5,043 nt of DNA from the NCBI GenBank assembly GCA_023410675.1, contig JAEYPM010000040.1:1-5043 (forward strand). Direction: 5' to 3'. Below the pieces are notes generated by a model. It did not search any database. It saw only the letters and a list, made by a program, of their open reading frames with translations, and was not told the DNA's origin. This DNA comes from Bacillota bacterium (GTDB taxonomy: Bacteria; Bacillota; Clostridia; Lachnospirales; Cellulosilyticaceae). Shown here one piece after another: positions 3,900 to 5,043 of this stretch. Within the stretch, counting starts at the first letter, position 1. Each line of letters begins with the position of its first letter. The position numbers and the translations under genes were made by a program.

Positions 3900-5043
3900 A
3901 TGTGTGAGGAAGGAATGACAGGTCTAAGCGTTGATGTTGAACTACTCATGGAAACAGCTAATGTATTAAACAGAACAGGAAGAGATTTAGTAAGCTGCTG
4001 TAACTCAGATTGTTGTAGTATTATAAATGAATTAGATAGAATAGCTTTAAAATATAGAGACTATAGTAGTGTAACAAGCAGAGTAAGAGATATAAAAGCA
4101 GATATAAATGAAATACTTAGGTCATCAAGAGAATTAGAAGAAAGAAATCAAAATCTAGTAACTGGGCTTAAAAATGCAGCAAGAACATATAAAGAAGGAG
4201 AACAAGAGGCAAAGGCAGTTATTTCACAAGATAAAATTAATGTAGGAGGAAAAGTAAGAAGTACAATAAGGGATAATATGCATACCCCATCAGGGAATAT
4301 ACGCATTACAGAATTGAATATAAAAAGTGAAGAAGATGCTAAGAAGTATGTAACTGAGTTAGAAGAAAATACTCAAGAGATAGAGATGTACACAACAATT
4401 CTAAATAACTATAGAGCATCTGGGCAAGGTGAGCCACAGTGGGTGTTAGATAAATTAGAAGAATTAGGAGCACCTTATGGTATAATTGAAAAGAATGTAA
4501 CACTGAGTTATGAAGGAGCAATAAATGCTGGAGATATTGCTGATGCACTACTTAAAGAACGATATCAACCAAATTTAATGGAAGCATTAGAAGCTATAGT
4601 AAAACAACAATCACTTGAAAACTGGAAAGAAAATATACTTGCTGAGTTAACTGGAGTAGGTAAACAAATATATGATGAAGTAATAACGAATCATCCCGTT
4701 TTATTGGCAATTAAGGACCTAAAGGAATGTTCAAAAGAAGCATCATTTGCAATATCAGATTGGGATGCCTATGTAAAAAGTGAGAAAGAAGAATTTATAA
4801 ACACAGTAGCTTTTCTAAATCAAAAATTTAGATTGATTCCTGGTACAAATAGAATTGAACTTACCCCAGAAGGTAAAATTTATGCAGGAGAAATTATTCA
4901 AGCTATTTGTACAGAAATATATCATGATCCAAAAAAGTTTAATGAATTCTTAGGAAGGGCAAAAATTGTAATAGCTGAATCTATAATAACGGGTAGTATC
5001 CTCAAGAATAATTCAGTAACAAGTAATATAGATAATATAGATG
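3900..5043 (+). CDS. Probable type VII-secreted helical-hairpin protein, large, C-terminus beyond window
   Basis: The frame is open from ATG 3900 to the window end: 381 codons plus one base, no stop. AGGGGG (3889-3894) is five bases upstream. In-frame ATG 3915 (Met6) also has a purine-rich GAGGAAGG, but too close, so 3900 is preferred. Residues 1-105 are predicted to form two long helices with a turn near 52-58 (YRDYSSV), the size of an Esx/WXG100 or LXG-type hairpin. YKEGE (97-101) matches the YxxxD/E export motif at the end of helix 2. There is no signal peptide and no WxG. CCNSDCC (33-39) lies in helix 1. Then follow a helical region (about 143-173), GEPQWVLDKLEELGAP (177-192) and further helical sequence to 381. 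No toxin or enzyme domain is recognised; large substrates of this kind carry one at the far C-terminus. By hand count Ile is ATA in about 23 of 39 cases and ATC once, unlike the XRE gene (5 of 12 ATC), suggesting a separate origin. A phage or structural protein with a similar coiled N-terminus is the main alternative. Confidence 0.65.
   Translation, partial: MCEEGMTGLSVDVELLMETANVLNRTGRDLVSCCNSDCCSIINELDRIALKYRDYSSVTSRVRDIKADINEILRSSRELEERNQNLVTGLKNAARTYKEGEQEAKAVISQDKINVGGKVRSTIRDNMHTPSGNIRITELNIKSEEDAKKYVTELEENTQEIEMYTTILNNYRASGQGEPQWVLDKLEELGAPYGIIEKNVTLSYEGAINAGDIADALLKERYQPNLMEALEAIVKQQSLENWKENILAELTGVGKQIYDEVITNHPVLLAIKDLKECSKEASFAISDWDAYVKSEKEEFINTVAFLNQKFRLIPGTNRIELTPEGKIYAGEIIQAICTEIYHDPKKFNEFLGRAKIVIAESIITGSILKNNSVTSNIDNID

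Noticed and set aside
4339..4548. Minus-strand open frame inside the large gene at 3900
   Set aside because: Leu/His/Gln-rich shadow of the real plus-strand coding sequence.
1..5043. CRISPR array, tRNA, rRNA or insertion-sequence ends
   Set aside because: No regularly spaced repeats, cloverleaf, rRNA motifs, transposase coding or terminal inverted repeats were seen on either strand.

Overview
This is a low-G+C window with typical Gram-positive features: strong AGGAGG-type ribosome binding sites, TATAAT-type promoters, and small XRE and CPBP genes. It fits a gut-type member of the Clostridia (Lachnospiraceae-like). That placement rests on gene style and composition only; there is no rRNA or other marker gene.

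Most of the window is a gene graveyard read on the plus strand. At the left edge a gene probably begins on the minus strand and leaves the window (1-36), with its own divergent promoter. Facing it is a gene body that has lost its start (163-378), then an intact unknown all-helical protein (413-835). Two more small broken reading frames follow: 861-995 has no start codon, and 1001-1177 is split by an in-frame stop.

The middle holds one clearly intact regulator, an XRE/HTH_3 protein with two C-terminal membrane segments (1455-1976). It has a very good ribosome binding site, an extended -10 promoter and a leader carrying two GGGGACA-headed palindromes. Its stop overlaps the start of a small membrane-protein gene (1960-2146) that has an in-frame TGA and a frameshift, so the regulator has apparently lost its partner. 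Next is a frameshifted unknown gene with a TTG start (2383-2671).

A CPBP-family membrane protein (2770-3336) follows. It is cut short and lacks key catalytic residues. It runs directly into the last ~30 codons of a different gene, a Crp/Fnr-type regulator (3327-3428), and then into a strong terminator (3518-3551). This is a deletion or recombination joint between two unrelated genes.

After a ~350-base A+T-rich stretch with orphan ribosome binding sites, a long reading frame opens at 3900 and leaves the window at 5043 without a stop. Its first ~105 residues look like the helical hairpin of a type VII (Esx/LXG-like) secretion substrate, with a YxxxE signal and an odd CCxxxCC cluster. The rest is unrecognised. 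It may be a polymorphic toxin whose active domain lies beyond the window. The small broken genes upstream could be old immunity or cargo genes, but no named immunity family was recognised, so that is inference.
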